In this document: positions 34,465 to 43,947 of the stretch, piece after piece
How positions within the stretch are numbered: position 1 is the stretch's first letter
How the letters are laid out: each line of letters starts with the position of its first letter
NCBI RefSeq assembly: GCF_034479635.1
Contig: NZ_CP140153.1
Location: 1,061,501-1,125,500, forward strand
DNA length: 64,000 nt
Source of the DNA: Guyparkeria halophila
GTDB taxonomy: Bacteria > Pseudomonadota > Gammaproteobacteria > Halothiobacillales > Halothiobacillaceae
Direction: 5' to 3'
Notes under the pieces: generated by a model
Told to the model about the DNA's origin: nothing
The model's database searches: none
The model's input: only the letters and a program-made list of their open reading frames with translations
Made by a program: the position numbers and the translations under genes

Positions 34465-37046
34465 GCCTCCTCGGCCATGGTATGGGCGAGGGTCTCGTGC
34501 CCGGCCCGCTCGCGTTTCTCGTCGGCGGTCGCCGGGCGGACCTGGCCGCGTTCCTCGACGAACAGCACGTTGTCGTCCGGTGCGTCGGAATTGACGAAGC
34601 TGCGGAAGCGCTTGAGCTTCTCGGGGTCGTCCAGCGTGCTCTTCCATTCGCACTGGTAGCTGTCGACCACCGCCTGCATCTGGGTCTCCAGCTCCGCGCC
34701 GATGCCGAGCCGGTCGTCGATGACCACCTCGCGCAGGTAGTCGAGCCCGCCCTCGAGGTTCTCCAGCCAGACGCTGGTGCGCTGCAGCCGGTCGGCGGTC
34801 TTGATGTAGAACATCAGCAGCCGGTCGATGTAGCGGATCAAGTGCTCGTCATCGAGGTCGGTGGCGAACAGGTCGGCGTGGCGCGGCTTCATGCCGCCAT
34901 TGCCGCAGACGTAGAGGTTCCAGCCGTTCTCGGTGGCGATCACGCCGATATCCTTGCTCTGTGCCTCGGCGCATTCGCGGGTGCAGCCGGAGACGGCGAA
35001 TTTGAGCTTGTGCGGCGAGCGCAGGCCCTTGTAGCGGTTCTCGATGTGGATCGCCATGCCCACCGAGTCCTGTACGCCGTAGCGGCACCAGGTCGAGCCG
35101 ACGCAGGACTTCACCGTGCGCACCGACTTGCCGTAGGCATGCCCGGTCTCGAAGCCCGCCGCGATCAGTTCCTCCCAGATCGGCGGCAGCTGTTCCTTGC
35201 GCGCGCCGAACAGGTCGATGCGTTGACCGCCGGTGATCTTGGTGTACAGGCCGTACTTCTGCGCGACATGGCCGAGGACGATCAGCTTCTCGGCGGTGAT
35301 CTCGCCGGCCGGCACGCGCGGTACGATCGAGTAGCTGCCGTCCTTCTGCATGTTGGCCAGATAGGTGTCGTTGGTGTCCTGCAGCGGCTGGTGCATCGGT
35401 TCGAGCACGTGCTCGTTCCAGACCGAGGCGAAGATCGAGGCGGCCGCCGGCTTGCAGATCTCGCAGCCCAGACTCTGGCCATGGCCCCGGCCGTGGCGCT
35501 CGAGCAGTTCGCCGAAGCTGCGAATGCCGCCGACGCGCACCAGGTGGTAGAGCTCGGCGCGGGTGTGCGGGAAGTGCTCGCAGATGTCGGTGTTGACCTC
35601 CATGCCGCGCTTGGCCAGCTCGCAGTCGACCGTCGACTTGAGCAGCGCCGCACAGCCGCCGCAGCCGGTCGAGGCCTTGGTGGTGCCCTTGATGTCGCCC
35701 AGATTGGCGCAGCCGCCATCGATCGCCTCGATGATGCCGCCCTTGGTGACGTTGTGGCAGGAGCAGATCGTGGCGGTCTCCGGTAGGGCATCTGGCCCCA
35801 GGACCGGCGGGCCGTCACCGGCCGGTGCGATCAGCGACTCGGGATGTTCGGGCAGATCGAGACCGTTGAGGGCGTACTGGAGCAGGGTGTCGTAGTCGGC
35901 GGTGTCGCCCACCAGCACTGCGCCGATCAGCTTGTCCTCGAGCACCACCAGCCGCTTGTAGGTGGCGTCCGGCTCGTTGATGCTGGCGTAGGTCTGCGCG
36001 CCGGGCGTGCGGGCGTGGGCATCGCCGATCGAGCCCACCTCGACGCCGAGGAGCTTGAGCTTGGTGCTCATGTCCGCGCCGGTGAAGGCGGCGGTCTCAT
36101 CCGGCCTGGTGAGCTGCTTCACGGCCACGTCGGCCATGGCATAGCCCGGGCCGACCAGGCCGAACACCTGGCCGTTCCACAGTGCGCACTCGCCGATGGC
36201 GAGAATGGCCGGGTCGGAGGTGCGGCACTGGTCGTCGACGACGATGCCGCCGCGCTCGCCCACCGCGATACCGGCCTCGCGGGCCAGCTGGTCGCGCGGG
36301 CGGATGCCGGCGGAGAACAGCACCAGGTCGGTCTCCAGCGGCTCGCCCTCGGCGAAGGTCATCCGCAGTTGGTGGCTCTCGCCGACATCGATCAGCTGCG
36401 TGGCCTTGCCGGTATGCACCTGCACGTCGAGGGCCTCAATCTGGCGGCGCAGCATGTCGCCGCCGGCGGCATCGAGCTGGGCCGGCATCAGCTGCGAGGC
36501 GAACTCGACCACGTGGGTTTCGAGTCCGAGGTTCTTCAGCGCGTTGGCCGCCTCCAGGCCCAGCAGGCCGCCGCCGACCACCACGCCGCGCCGGCCGTTT
36601 TCGGCGTGCGCGCGGATCGCGTCGAGATCCTCGATGGTGCGATAGACGAGACAACCGTCCCGGTCGCGTCCCTCGATCGGCGGGACGAAGGCGTACGAGC
36701 CGGTGGCCAGCACCAGCCGGTTGTAGCCGCAGCGGTGGCCGTTTCCGGTCACGACTTCGCGGGCCTCGCTGTCGATCTCGATCACGGGATCGTCGAGGTG
36801 CAGGTCGATGCCCTGCGCGCGGTAGTCGTCGGCGCTGGTCAGGGCGAGGTCCTCGGCGCTCTTGCCGGAGAAGTACTCGGAGAGATGGACGCGATCGTAG
36901 GCGGCGCGGGGTTCCTCGCCGAAGACGGTCACGTCGAAGCGTGACAGGCCGTCGGCCTCGATCAGCTTCTCGACGAAGCAGTGGCCGACCATGCCGTTGC
37001 CGATCACGATGAGTTTTTCTCGATCGCTTGTGTGTGGGTTGCTCAT
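34461..37046 (-). CDS. nirB: NAD(P)H-nitrite reductase large subunit
   Basis: 861 residues in the standard NirB order: FAD/NAD(P) pyridine-nucleotide oxidoreductase (IVIGNGMVGHCFVEKL at the N-terminus), BFD-type [2Fe-2S] domain (TICSCHNVTKGGI..STGCGGC), ferredoxin-like half domain (GSYSIVPRVPAGEITAEKL) and the siroheme/[4Fe-4S] domain with CVGSTWCRYGVQDS and SGCTRECAEAQ. It reduces nitrite to ammonium with six electrons. It follows the second FAD reductase by 21 bases and precedes nirD. Confidence 0.96.
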   Translation of the reverse strand: MSNPHTSDREKLIVIGNGMVGHCFVEKLIEADGLSRFDVTVFGEEPRAAYDRVHLSEYFSGKSAEDLALTSADDYRAQGIDLHLDDPVIEIDSEAREVVTGNGHRCGYNRLVLATGSYAFVPPIEGRDRDGCLVYRTIEDLDAIRAHAENGRRGVVVGGGLLGLEAANALKNLGLETHVVEFASQLMPAQLDAAGGDMLRRQIEALDVQVHTGKATQLIDVGESHQLRMTFAEGEPLETDLVLFSAGIRPRDQLAREAGIAVGERGGIVVDDQCRTSDPAILAIGECALWNGQVFGLVGPGYAMADVAVKQLTRPDETAAFTGADMSTKLKLLGVEVGSIGDAHARTPGAQTYASINEPDATYKRLVVLEDKLIGAVLVGDTADYDTLLQYALNGLDLPEHPESLIAPAGDGPPVLGPDALPETATICSCHNVTKGGIIEAIDGGCANLGDIKGTTKASTGCGGCAALLKSTVDCELAKRGMEVNTDICEHFPHTRAELYHLVRVGGIRSFGELLERHGRGHGQSLGCEICKPAAASIFASVWNEHVLEPMHQPLQDTNDTYLANMQKDGSYSIVPRVPAGEITAEKLIVLGHVAQKYGLYTKITGGQRIDLFGARKEQLPPIWEELIAAGFETGHAYGKSVRTVKSCVGSTWCRYGVQDSVGMAIHIENRYKGLRSPHKLKFAVSGCTRECAEAQSKDIGVIATENGWNLYVCGNGGMKPRHADLFATDLDDEHLIRYIDRLLMFYIKTADRLQRTSVWLENLEGGLDYLREVVIDDRLGIGAELETQMQAVVDSYQCEWKSTLDDPEKLKRFRSFVNSDAPDDNVLFVEERGQVRPATADEKRERAGHETLAHTMAEEA

Positions 37047-37067
37047 GCTGTGCTCCTGTCCGCCGTG

Positions 37068-38321
37068 TTAGGCGGCGTTTTCGGTGGGCGAGTCGATGGC
37101 GGGGCGGGTCGTGTCGTCCGGCTCGCAGAAGCGCTCGCCGAACAGCAGTCGCTCGCGGAACGCGCTGATGTCGCGCCGTTCCCCGAGCAGGTCGAAGAAC
37201 CACCCCCCGTCGGCCACGTCGCCGACCAGCACCACGCCGACCACGTTGTCGTCGCGGAGAATCAGTTTCTTGTAGATGCCTTGTTGCGGGTCACGAAGGC
37301 GCAGGCAGTGTTCGCCCGGCGCGGGATCGATCCGCCCGGCGGAGAACACGTCGATGCCGGTGACCTTCAGCCGGGTGGAGGTCGCCCGGTCGCGGTAGCG
37401 GCCGCGGCCAGTGGTCAGCACCCCGGCTAGGACGCGCGCCTGCTCCCAGATCGGGGCGACCAGGCCGTAAGTGCGCCCGTCGTGCTCGATGCATTCGCCC
37501 AGGGCATGGATGGCCGGATCACTGCTGCGCAGCTGGTCGTCGACGCGGATGCCGCGGCCGCAGTCGAGCCCGGCCTCCCGGGCGAGCGCGATCGCCGGCT
37601 GGATGCCGATGGTGAATAGCACCGTTGCGGCCGGCAGGCGGCGGCCGTCGTCCAGCCGCACCGCCTCGACCCGCTCGCTGCCCTCGATCGCCTCGGCCTG
37701 CGTGCCGAGGATGAAACGCACGCCACGGGCCTCGAGTGCCTGCCGCAGGATCGCGGCGGCCGCGTCGTCGAGCTGACGGTTCATCAGCACCGGGTTGCGG
37801 TGGACGACCGTGACGTCGATGCCGTGGCCGGCCAGCCCCGCGGCGGCCTCCAGCCCCAGCAGCCCGCCGCCGAGGATCACCACCGGGGCGGGTTCGGCTA
37901 GCCGGGCCTGCAGGGTCTCGACATCGGCTAGATCGCGGAAGCCGCCCACGCCGGGCAGATCGATGCCCGGGATCTCGGGCAGCCAGGGGCGTGAACCCGT
38001 GGCGAACACCAGTTGGTCGTAGGGCACGGTGACCCCGGCGCGGCTGGTGACCTCGCGCCGCGTGCGGTCGATCGCCACCACCGGGTCGCCCAGATGCAGC
38101 GTGATGTCGTGCCGGGCGTACCACTCGCGCGGGTTGAGCATGATCTCGGCGACCGTCTTCTCCCCGGCGAGTACCGGCGAGAGCATGATCCGGTTGTAGT
38201 TGCCGTGCGGTTCGGCACCGAACACGGTGATGGCGTGACGTCCGGCGTCGCGGGCTACCAGCTCTTCGAGCAGGCGCGCCCCGGCCATGCCGTTGCCGAT
38301 CACTACCAGTCGCGGTTTCAC
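37068..38321 (-). CDS. FAD/NAD(P)H reductase of nitrate assimilation
   Basis: 417 residues, homologous in outline to the N-terminal half of NirB: VVIGNGMAGARLLEEL, FGAEPHGNYNRIMLSPVL, LVFATGSRPWLPEIPG, VVILGGGLLGLEAAAGL and ALGECIEHDG. It has FAD- and NAD-binding sites but no [2Fe-2S] or siroheme domain. In Klebsiella the comparable NasC passes electrons to the nitrate reductase NasA and has its own [2Fe-2S] domain; here that domain is on NasA. The gene overlaps nrtD by four bases, so it is in the first nitrate transcript. Confidence 0.88.
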   Translation of the reverse strand: MKPRLVVIGNGMAGARLLEELVARDAGRHAITVFGAEPHGNYNRIMLSPVLAGEKTVAEIMLNPREWYARHDITLHLGDPVVAIDRTRREVTSRAGVTVPYDQLVFATGSRPWLPEIPGIDLPGVGGFRDLADVETLQARLAEPAPVVILGGGLLGLEAAAGLAGHGIDVTVVHRNPVLMNRQLDDAAAAILRQALEARGVRFILGTQAEAIEGSERVEAVRLDDGRRLPAATVLFTIGIQPAIALAREAGLDCGRGIRVDDQLRSSDPAIHALGECIEHDGRTYGLVAPIWEQARVLAGVLTTGRGRYRDRATSTRLKVTGIDVFSAGRIDPAPGEHCLRLRDPQQGIYKKLILRDDNVVGVVLVGDVADGGWFFDLLGERRDISAFRERLLFGERFCEPDDTTRPAIDSPTENAA

Positions 38322-39184
38322 GCGACCCGCTCCTTGGCCTTCGTCGTGGCCTCGGAGCCGCTCTTGGCCGCCGCCGGATTCGCTCCGGCGATTTCCTCGA
38401 CCTTCTTCTGCTTCTCGTAGAGGAAGGTGAGCACCTCGTGGCGGTAGTGGTTGTAGGCCGGGTCATCGGCCAGCGCCAGCCGGTTGCGCGGTCGCGGCAG
38501 GTCGATCGGCACGATCTCGCCGACGGTGGCCGCCGGACCGTTGGTCATCATCACGATGCGGTCGGAGAGCAACACGGCCTCGTCGACGTCGTGGGTGATC
38601 ATGATCACGGTGTTGCCGAGGTCGGCCTGGATCTCCATCAGCGAGTCCTGCAGATGGGCCCGGGTCAGCGCGTCGAGGGCGCCGAAGGGCTCGTCCATCA
38701 ACAGCACCTTTGGCTGCATCGCCAGCGCCCGGGCGATGCCGACGCGCTGCTTCATGCCGCCGGAGATCTCGTCCGGGCGCTTGTGCAGGGCGTGGTCCAT
38801 GTGTACCAGGGCGAGGTTGTGGTTGATCCAGTCGCGCATTTCGGCGCGGTTCATGCGGCCCTTGAAGACCTTCTTCACCGCCAGCTCGACGTTCTGGTAG
38901 ACGGTCAGCCACGGCAGCAGGGAGTGGTTCTGGAAGACCACCGCCCGCTCGGGGCCCGGCTGGTTGACCTCGCGGCCGTCGAGCAGCACGCCGCCGCGGG
39001 TGGCCTGGTGCAGGCCGGCGACGATGTTGAGCACGGTCGACTTGCCGCAGCCGGAGTGGCCGATCAGCGAGATGAACTCGCCTTCGTCGACCTTGAGGTT
39101 GATGTCGTCGAGGGCCTGGAAGGGCCCCTTGGGCGTGGGGAACTCGATGTCGACGCCCGTCAGTTCGAGATGTGATTCACTCAT
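38318..39184 (-). CDS. nrtD: nitrate ABC transporter ATP-binding protein
   Basis: 288 residues: Walker [10 protein letters not shown], signature [14 protein letters not shown], Walker [15 protein letters not shown] and the switch His in [25 protein letters not shown], the last block being typical of the NrtCD/SsuB/TauB group. It has no fused binding-protein domain. An AAGGAGA site precedes the start. With nrtB and nrtA it forms a nitrate/nitrite importer. Confidence 0.93.
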   Translation of the reverse strand: MSESHLELTGVDIEFPTPKGPFQALDDINLKVDEGEFISLIGHSGCGKSTVLNIVAGLHQATRGGVLLDGREVNQPGPERAVVFQNHSLLPWLTVYQNVELAVKKVFKGRMNRAEMRDWINHNLALVHMDHALHKRPDEISGGMKQRVGIARALAMQPKVLLMDEPFGALDALTRAHLQDSLMEIQADLGNTVIMITHDVDEAVLLSDRIVMMTNGPAATVGEIVPIDLPRPRNRLALADDPAYNHYRHEVLTFLYEKQKKVEEIAGANPAAAKSGSEATTKAKERVA

Positions 39185-39196
39185 GGCGAAGTCTCC

Positions 39197-40207
39197 TTAA
39201 CGCAGTACGGCGGTCTTGTCCCAGGACACGGCGCGTTGCAGCGCGAGCATGCCGCGATCGAGCAGAAAGCCGATCAGGCCGATCACCAGCACGGCGACCA
39301 TGATCCGGGCGAGCGAGTCGGACGAGCCGTTCTGGAATTCGTCCCAGACGAACTTGCCGAGGCCCGGGCTCTGGGCGAGCATTTCGGCGGCGATCAGCAC
39401 CATCCAGGCGATGCCCAGGGACAGGCGCAGGCCGGTGAAGATCATCGGGATGGAGGAGGGCAGGACGATCTTGATCACGTGGGTCAGCCAGCCCAGGCGC
39501 AGCACCTGCGAGACATTGATCAGGTCGCGGCTGATGGTGTTCACGCCCACCGCGGTGTTGATCATCGTCGGCCACAGGCAGCAGAGCACCACCGTGATCA
39601 TCGAGGTCAGGAACGACTTGTCGAACATCGGGTCATCGGTCACGTAGACCGCGCTGACGACGATGGTGACCAGCGGCAGCCAGGCCAGCGGAGAGACCGG
39701 CTTGAAGATCTGTACCAGCGGGTTGAACGCCGCGTACAGGTTGCTGCTCAGGCCGATGACGATGCCCAGCGGGATGGCGAGGATCGAGGCGATCACGAAG
39801 CCCGAGAGCACGGTGATCAGGCTGGTGACGATCTGATCGAAGAAGGTCGGCTTGCCGGGGTAGTCGTGGATGCGCGGCTCGTAATCCGGGTCGTTGGCCA
39901 GCCGTTCGGCGATGCGCTCTTCCTGGCGCTCGTAGAAGGCGGTGGCCTTGTCACGTTCGGCCACGTGCTCCACGTAGAGCGCTTCGGTCTGATGCCAGAC
40001 CTGGGCCGGGCCTGGGAACTGGCCCAGCGAGGTGTCGATCTTGGCGGCAACGCCCGACCAGAGCATCAGGAAGACCAGCAGGCCGATGATCGGCAGGCCG
40101 ACGGTGCGGAACAGGACGTCGAGCTGCGCCCGGGGGCTTTCGCCCCGGGCCAGCTTCACGAACGGGGCGATGGCCCGTGGTGTCTTGAGTGACAGGTTCG
40201 TGTTCAT
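39197..40207 (-). CDS. nrtB: nitrate ABC transporter permease
   Basis: 336 residues with about six membrane helices and the BPD-type transport domain: FVIASILAIPLGIVIGLS, PVSPLAWLPLVTIV and the EAA-type loop SMPMIFTGLRLSLGIAWMVLIAAEML-like segment near residue 260. An N-terminal cytosolic stretch and a roughly 60-residue charged insertion after the first helix (RDKATAFYERQEERIAERLANDP) are notable. It lies between nrtA and nrtD. Confidence 0.92.
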   Translation of the reverse strand: MNTNLSLKTPRAIAPFVKLARGESPRAQLDVLFRTVGLPIIGLLVFLMLWSGVAAKIDTSLGQFPGPAQVWHQTEALYVEHVAERDKATAFYERQEERIAERLANDPDYEPRIHDYPGKPTFFDQIVTSLITVLSGFVIASILAIPLGIVIGLSSNLYAAFNPLVQIFKPVSPLAWLPLVTIVVSAVYVTDDPMFDKSFLTSMITVVLCCLWPTMINTAVGVNTISRDLINVSQVLRLGWLTHVIKIVLPSSIPMIFTGLRLSLGIAWMVLIAAEMLAQSPGLGKFVWDEFQNGSSDSLARIMVAVLVIGLIGFLLDRGMLALQRAVSWDKTAVLR

Positions 40208-40242
40208 GGTTCAACTCCGGGTGGTGGGCCAGGCCAGGTCGG

Positions 40243-41643
40243 TCAGACCTGGTCCTTGCCCTTGAGACCGATGGGGAATTGCTGGAGGTACTCGTTGGGC
40301 TTGCGGCCGTCGTAGGTGACGCCGTCGATGAACTCGCCCTGCGGCGGCTTGTAGCCGGTCTCGCTGTCGAAGTCCGGGAAGTCGCCGGCGCTCATCTTTC
40401 CTTCGGCGATCAGCTCCTTTGCGGCCAGGGCGTAGAGGTCCGGGCGGTAGACCTGCTTGGCGGTCTGCATGTACCAGTCGTCGGACTTGTGCTCGGCAAT
40501 CTGCCCCCAGCGGCGCATCTGGGTCAGGTACCAGATGGCATCCGAGTAGTACGGGTAGGTCGCGTTGTAGCGGAAGAAGACGTTGAAGTCCGGCACCGGG
40601 CGCTCGTCACCCTTTTCGTATTCGAAGGTGCCGGTCATGGAGTTGGCGATCACTTCCTCGTCGGCACCGACGTAGTTCGGCCGTGACAGGATCTCCACCG
40701 CCTCGGGCCGGTTGGCGTTGTTGTCCTCGTCCAGCCACTTGGCTGCACGGATCAGGGCCTTGACCAGATGGACGGTGGTGTTGGGGTACTTCTCGGCGAA
40801 CTCGCGGGTGATGCCGAAGACCTTCTCGGGGTTGTTCTTCCAGATCTCGTAGTCGGTGATCACCGGCACGCCGATGTCCTTGAACACGGCCTGCTGGTTC
40901 CAGGGCTCGCCGACGCAGTAGCCGCTGATGGTGCCGGCCTCCAGGGTCGCCGGCATCTGCGGGGGCGGGGTGACCGAAAGCTGCGCATCGGCATCGATGA
41001 GCCCGGAGGTGTCGCCGTTGCTCGGGTCGTAGTAGCCCGGATGAATGCCGCCGGCGGCCAGCCAGTAGCGCAGCTCGTAGTTGTGGGTCGAGACGGGAAA
41101 GACCATGCCCATCTTGAAGGGGTCGCCGGCGGCATTGCGCTCGTCGACCACGGGCTTGAGGTAGTCGGCCTTGATCGGATGGGCCGGCTTGCCGTCGTCA
41201 CGTTTGGGCAGGTTGGGGAGCATTTCCTCCCAGACGTCGTTGGCGAGCGTGATGCCGTTGCCGTTGAGGTCCATGGAGAACGGCGTGATGATTTCGGCCT
41301 CGGTGCCGTAGCCGATGGTGGCTGCCAACGGCTGGCCTGCCAGCATGTGTGCGCCGTCGAGCTGGCCGGTGATCACGCCGTCGAGCAGTACCTTCCAGTT
41401 GGCCTGGGCCTCGAGCGTCACGTACAGGCCCTCGTCCTCGAAGAAGCCCTTCTCGTAGGCGATGGCGAGCGGCGCCATGTCGGTCAGCTTGATGAAACCG
41501 AAGGTCAGGGCCTCCTTTTCCGGATAGCCGACCTCGGCCTGTGCCGGCAGGGCGGTCAGGGCGCTGCCGGCAAAGGCCGCGGCGGCCAGGCTCATCGCGG
41601 TGCGCTTGAGAAAGTGGCGTCGTGACGGATGGGTCGTGGTCAT
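40243..41643 (-). CDS. nrtA: nitrate ABC transporter periplasmic binding protein
   Basis: 466 residues. The N-terminus has a twin-arginine signal, [13 protein letters not shown] (about residues 7-19), and the [16 protein letters not shown] hydrophobic and cleavage region. The mature protein has the NrtA nitrate-binding pattern: [23 protein letters not shown], the [15 protein letters not shown] loop, LNGNGITL and [15 protein letters not shown] longer open frame upstream covers the regulatory leader, so ATG 41643 with AGGAGA before it is the start. It heads the first nitrate operon. Confidence 0.94.
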   Translation of the reverse strand: MTTTHPSRRHFLKRTAMSLAAAAFAGSALTALPAQAEVGYPEKEALTFGFIKLTDMAPLAIAYEKGFFEDEGLYVTLEAQANWKVLLDGVITGQLDGAHMLAGQPLAATIGYGTEAEIITPFSMDLNGNGITLANDVWEEMLPNLPKRDDGKPAHPIKADYLKPVVDERNAAGDPFKMGMVFPVSTHNYELRYWLAAGGIHPGYYDPSNGDTSGLIDADAQLSVTPPPQMPATLEAGTISGYCVGEPWNQQAVFKDIGVPVITDYEIWKNNPEKVFGITREFAEKYPNTTVHLVKALIRAAKWLDEDNNANRPEAVEILSRPNYVGADEEVIANSMTGTFEYEKGDERPVPDFNVFFRYNATYPYYSDAIWYLTQMRRWGQIAEHKSDDWYMQTAKQVYRPDLYALAAKELIAEGKMSAGDFPDFDSETGYKPPQGEFIDGVTYDGRKPNEYLQQFPIGLKGKDQV

Positions 41644-41675
41644 TAGATCTCTCCTGTGGGCGATCCGTTGGGCAT

Positions 41676-41722
41676 AAAAAAAGCGCTCACGTACCGGGGG
41701 TGTTACCCGGATGCGTGAGCGC
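41676..41722 (-). terminator. leader terminator upstream of nrtA, part of an attenuator
   Basis: On the minus strand the stem GCGCTCACG / CGTGAGCGC with an inner CCGGG-type hairpin is followed by seven T, about 30 bases before nrtA. Its first arm overlaps the second ANTAR-type hairpin, as in the nasA leader. Confidence 0.87.
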
Positions 41723-41766
41723 CGTTGCTCGATCTGATTGGTTGCTCTCACCGCCGTTGGCGGAGC
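41717..41766 (-). promoter_or_regulatory. tandem ANTAR-responsive hairpins in the nrtA leader
   Basis: In RNA sense, hairpin 1 is CUC-CGCC-AACGGC-GGUG-A-GAG (41744-41766) and hairpin 2 is GAGC-AACGGC-GCUC (41717-41730). The hexaloops are identical and obey the A1/G4 rule for ANTAR binding; AACGGC is also the loop of hairpin 1 in the nasA leader. Hairpin 2 competes with the terminator. The predicted transcript start is almost at the base of hairpin 1. Confidence 0.87.
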
Positions 41767-41778
41767 GTGCCCCATTCA

Positions 41779-41797
41779 ATGCATGGGCTGTGCCAGA
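41779..41797 (-). promoter_or_regulatory. sigma-54 promoter of the nrtA operon
   Basis: On the minus strand CTGGCACAGCCCATGCATT keeps GG-N10-GC and most of TGGCACG-N4-TTGCA. It drives nrtA-nrtB-nrtD-reductase-nirB-nirD and places the transcript start just before the tandem hairpins. Confidence 0.83.
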
Positions 41798-41910
41798 CTT
41801 TTTAATGACAGTAAAACAAAGGGTTGCGTATTTCTTCCTCGGCGGGGTGGTCGCTTGTTGCCCCATGAGGCGTCATGTCGCTCGCCATCGTGGTGCAGTG
41901 AGCACCGCTG

Positions 41911-43125
41911 TCAGCCGGACGGATCGAAGGTTCGTCCGTCGAGAAAGCGGTCCGCGCCCAGGGTCTGTCCGCTGTCGTCCTGCCAGTTGGCCGGGTGGTC
42001 GCCCTCGCGCTTGCTGCGTTCGGCGGGCAGGGGCTCACCCAGTTCCTGCATCAGCTCGCGGTAGGGGCGGTCGTCGAACACCTCGGCGGCCAGCCGGGCG
42101 GTGTCCGGGCTCTGCTCACCGGCGAGATCGCCGTCCAGGCGCAGTTGCTCGAGCATCCACATTGCCTGCGACCACCAGGGGTAGTTGGCCGCGTAGCGAT
42201 GGAAGACGTTGAAATCGGGCAGTTCGACGATCGGCTCGTCCCGGCCCATACGCAGTTGCCCGGCGAGCGACGGGGTGATGGCGTCCTCGGGGGCGTCGAT
42301 CACGTGTGCCTCGGCGATCATCCGGGCCGCATCGAGCCGGTTCGCCGGCTCGTCCAGCCAGGCACAGGCCTCGTAGAGGGCGGCCATCAACGCCTTGAGC
42401 GTCTGCGGGTGGGCCTCGGCCCAGGCACGGGTCACGCCGAGGACCTTCTCGGGGCTGTTGTTCCAGATCTCGTAGCCGGTGATCGCGATGTGTCCCGCCC
42501 CCTGCTGGACGGCAAGGGTGTTCCACGGTTCGCCGACACAGAAGCCGTCGACATGGCCCTGGTCGAGGTTGGCGACCATCTGCGGTGGCGGGATCACCAC
42601 GATGCGCACGTCGCGATCGGGCTCGATACCGTGATGCTTGAGCCACAGCCGCAGCTGCAGCGTGTGCATGGAATAGGGGAACACCGTGGCGAAGGTGCGT
42701 TTGGCCAGTCCTTCAGCCCGTTCGCGGCTCACCAGCTGCTTGAGCGCGCGGCCCAGGGCCTCGGGATCACTGTCGCCTGCCTGTTCCAGCAGCTCGCGAT
42801 GCAGGCTGGCCGACAGGGTGATGGCGTTGCCGTTGAGGTTGAGGACGAACGGGGCCAGCATCGCCTTGGTCACCGAGCCCAGTCCGGCCGTGCAGGCCAG
42901 CGGCATGGGGGCGAGCATCTGCGCGCCGTCGAGCTCGCCGATGATCACCCGGTCGCGGATGTTGGCCCAGGACACCTCGCGCTTAAGCTCCACGTTGATC
43001 CCCCACTTCTGGAACAGGCCCTGCTCGCGGGCAACGATCAGCGGGGCACAGTCGGTCAGGGGGATGAAGCCGAGCGCCAGGCGGGGCTTCTCGGGCTGGT
43101 AGGTCGTCTTGTGGGTCGGGTGCAT
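41911..43125 (-). CDS. nasS: nitrate-sensing NrtA-like regulator
   Basis: 404 residues, related to NrtA but without a signal peptide, so cytoplasmic: LALGFIPLTDCAPLIVAREQGLF, GELDGAQMLAPMPLA, LNGNAITLS, DGFCVGEPWNTLAV. This is the NasS type, which binds NasT in the absence of nitrate and releases it when nitrate is bound. It lies ten bases downstream of nasT in the same short operon and immediately upstream of the nrtA promoter. Confidence 0.92.
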   Translation of the reverse strand: MHPTHKTTYQPEKPRLALGFIPLTDCAPLIVAREQGLFQKWGINVELKREVSWANIRDRVIIGELDGAQMLAPMPLACTAGLGSVTKAMLAPFVLNLNGNAITLSASLHRELLEQAGDSDPEALGRALKQLVSRERAEGLAKRTFATVFPYSMHTLQLRLWLKHHGIEPDRDVRIVVIPPPQMVANLDQGHVDGFCVGEPWNTLAVQQGAGHIAITGYEIWNNSPEKVLGVTRAWAEAHPQTLKALMAALYEACAWLDEPANRLDAARMIAEAHVIDAPEDAITPSLAGQLRMGRDEPIVELPDFNVFHRYAANYPWWSQAMWMLEQLRLDGDLAGEQSPDTARLAAEVFDDRPYRELMQELGEPLPAERSKREGDHPANWQDDSGQTLGADRFLDGRTFDPSG

Positions 43126-43135
43126 GCCGTGCCTC

Positions 43136-43720
43136 TCAGATGCCGTCGTCGCCGACGAGATCGAATACCGCGATCACGTTGCGCGCCGTCTCGACCAGTC
43201 GCTGATTGCGGTCCATCGCCATCTTGCGCATGGCGTGGTAGGCCTGGGTTTCGTCGAAGTCGCGATGCTTCATCAAAAGGCCCTTGGCCTTCTCGATCAG
43301 CTTGCGGTCCTCGAGCTGGGTGCGGGTCTCGTCGAGCTCGTTACGCAGGGCCTGAAATTCGCGGAATCGGGCGACGGCGACATCGACGATCGGTCGGACC
43401 CGTTCGGCGCGCATGCCGTCGGAGACGTAGGCGCTTACCCCGGCCTTGATCGCCCGGGCAATGCTCTCCTCGCTGTCCTCTTCGGAGAACAGGACGATGG
43501 GGCGGGGGTTGTCGCGCGAGACCACGGACATGTTTTCCAACGCGTCGCGGTCGGGTGATTCGATGTCGATGATCACCACGTCCGGCTGGTGGACCTCGAC
43601 CTCCTGCACAAGCCGCTCGACGCTGGCCAGTCGGGCCACCACCTCGTGCCCGGCATCCTGCAGGGACTGTTCGACGATCGCGGCGCGACCGCGATCCTGA
43701 TCGATGAGCATCACGCGCAT
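43136..43720 (-). CDS. nasT: ANTAR-domain transcription antiterminator
   Basis: 194 residues: an N-terminal receiver-like domain (VMLIDQDRGRAAIVEQSL, DVVIIDIESPDRDAL with Asp52) and a C-terminal ANTAR domain (LEDRKLIEKAKGLLMKHRDFDETQAYHAMRKMAM). NasT binds paired hexaloop hairpins in nitrate-operon leaders and prevents termination; two such leaders occur here at 33901 and 41717. A longer open frame exists, but ATG 43720 starts the receiver fold directly. Confidence 0.93.
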   Translation of the reverse strand: MRVMLIDQDRGRAAIVEQSLQDAGHEVVARLASVERLVQEVEVHQPDVVIIDIESPDRDALENMSVVSRDNPRPIVLFSEEDSEESIARAIKAGVSAYVSDGMRAERVRPIVDVAVARFREFQALRNELDETRTQLEDRKLIEKAKGLLMKHRDFDETQAYHAMRKMAMDRNQRLVETARNVIAVFDLVGDDGI

Positions 43721-43947
43721 GGCTCGGTGGGCATTTGTTGTCGTTCCTCGGGATGATGTCGCCGCGTCACGGCATGCCGGTGTGGCATCGCGCGGCGACG
43801 GCGCTTGCCGCCCTTTGAGCAACTCCCATGCCAGCCGACGGGGCGACGCGGTGGCGCGCTTGCCCGCCGCCGGTGCATTGATGGGCAGCAGCCTGCCGGT
43901 GCAGTCTGCCGAGCCGGCGCACCGGCGCGGTGCAACCAGCGTGCTGT

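Noticed and set aside
41891-41906. Palindrome GGTGC-AGTGA-GCACC between nasS and the nrtA promoter
   Set aside because: The half sites are in the opposite order to an NtrC site, and it lies at the nasS stop, where a plain hairpin is as likely.
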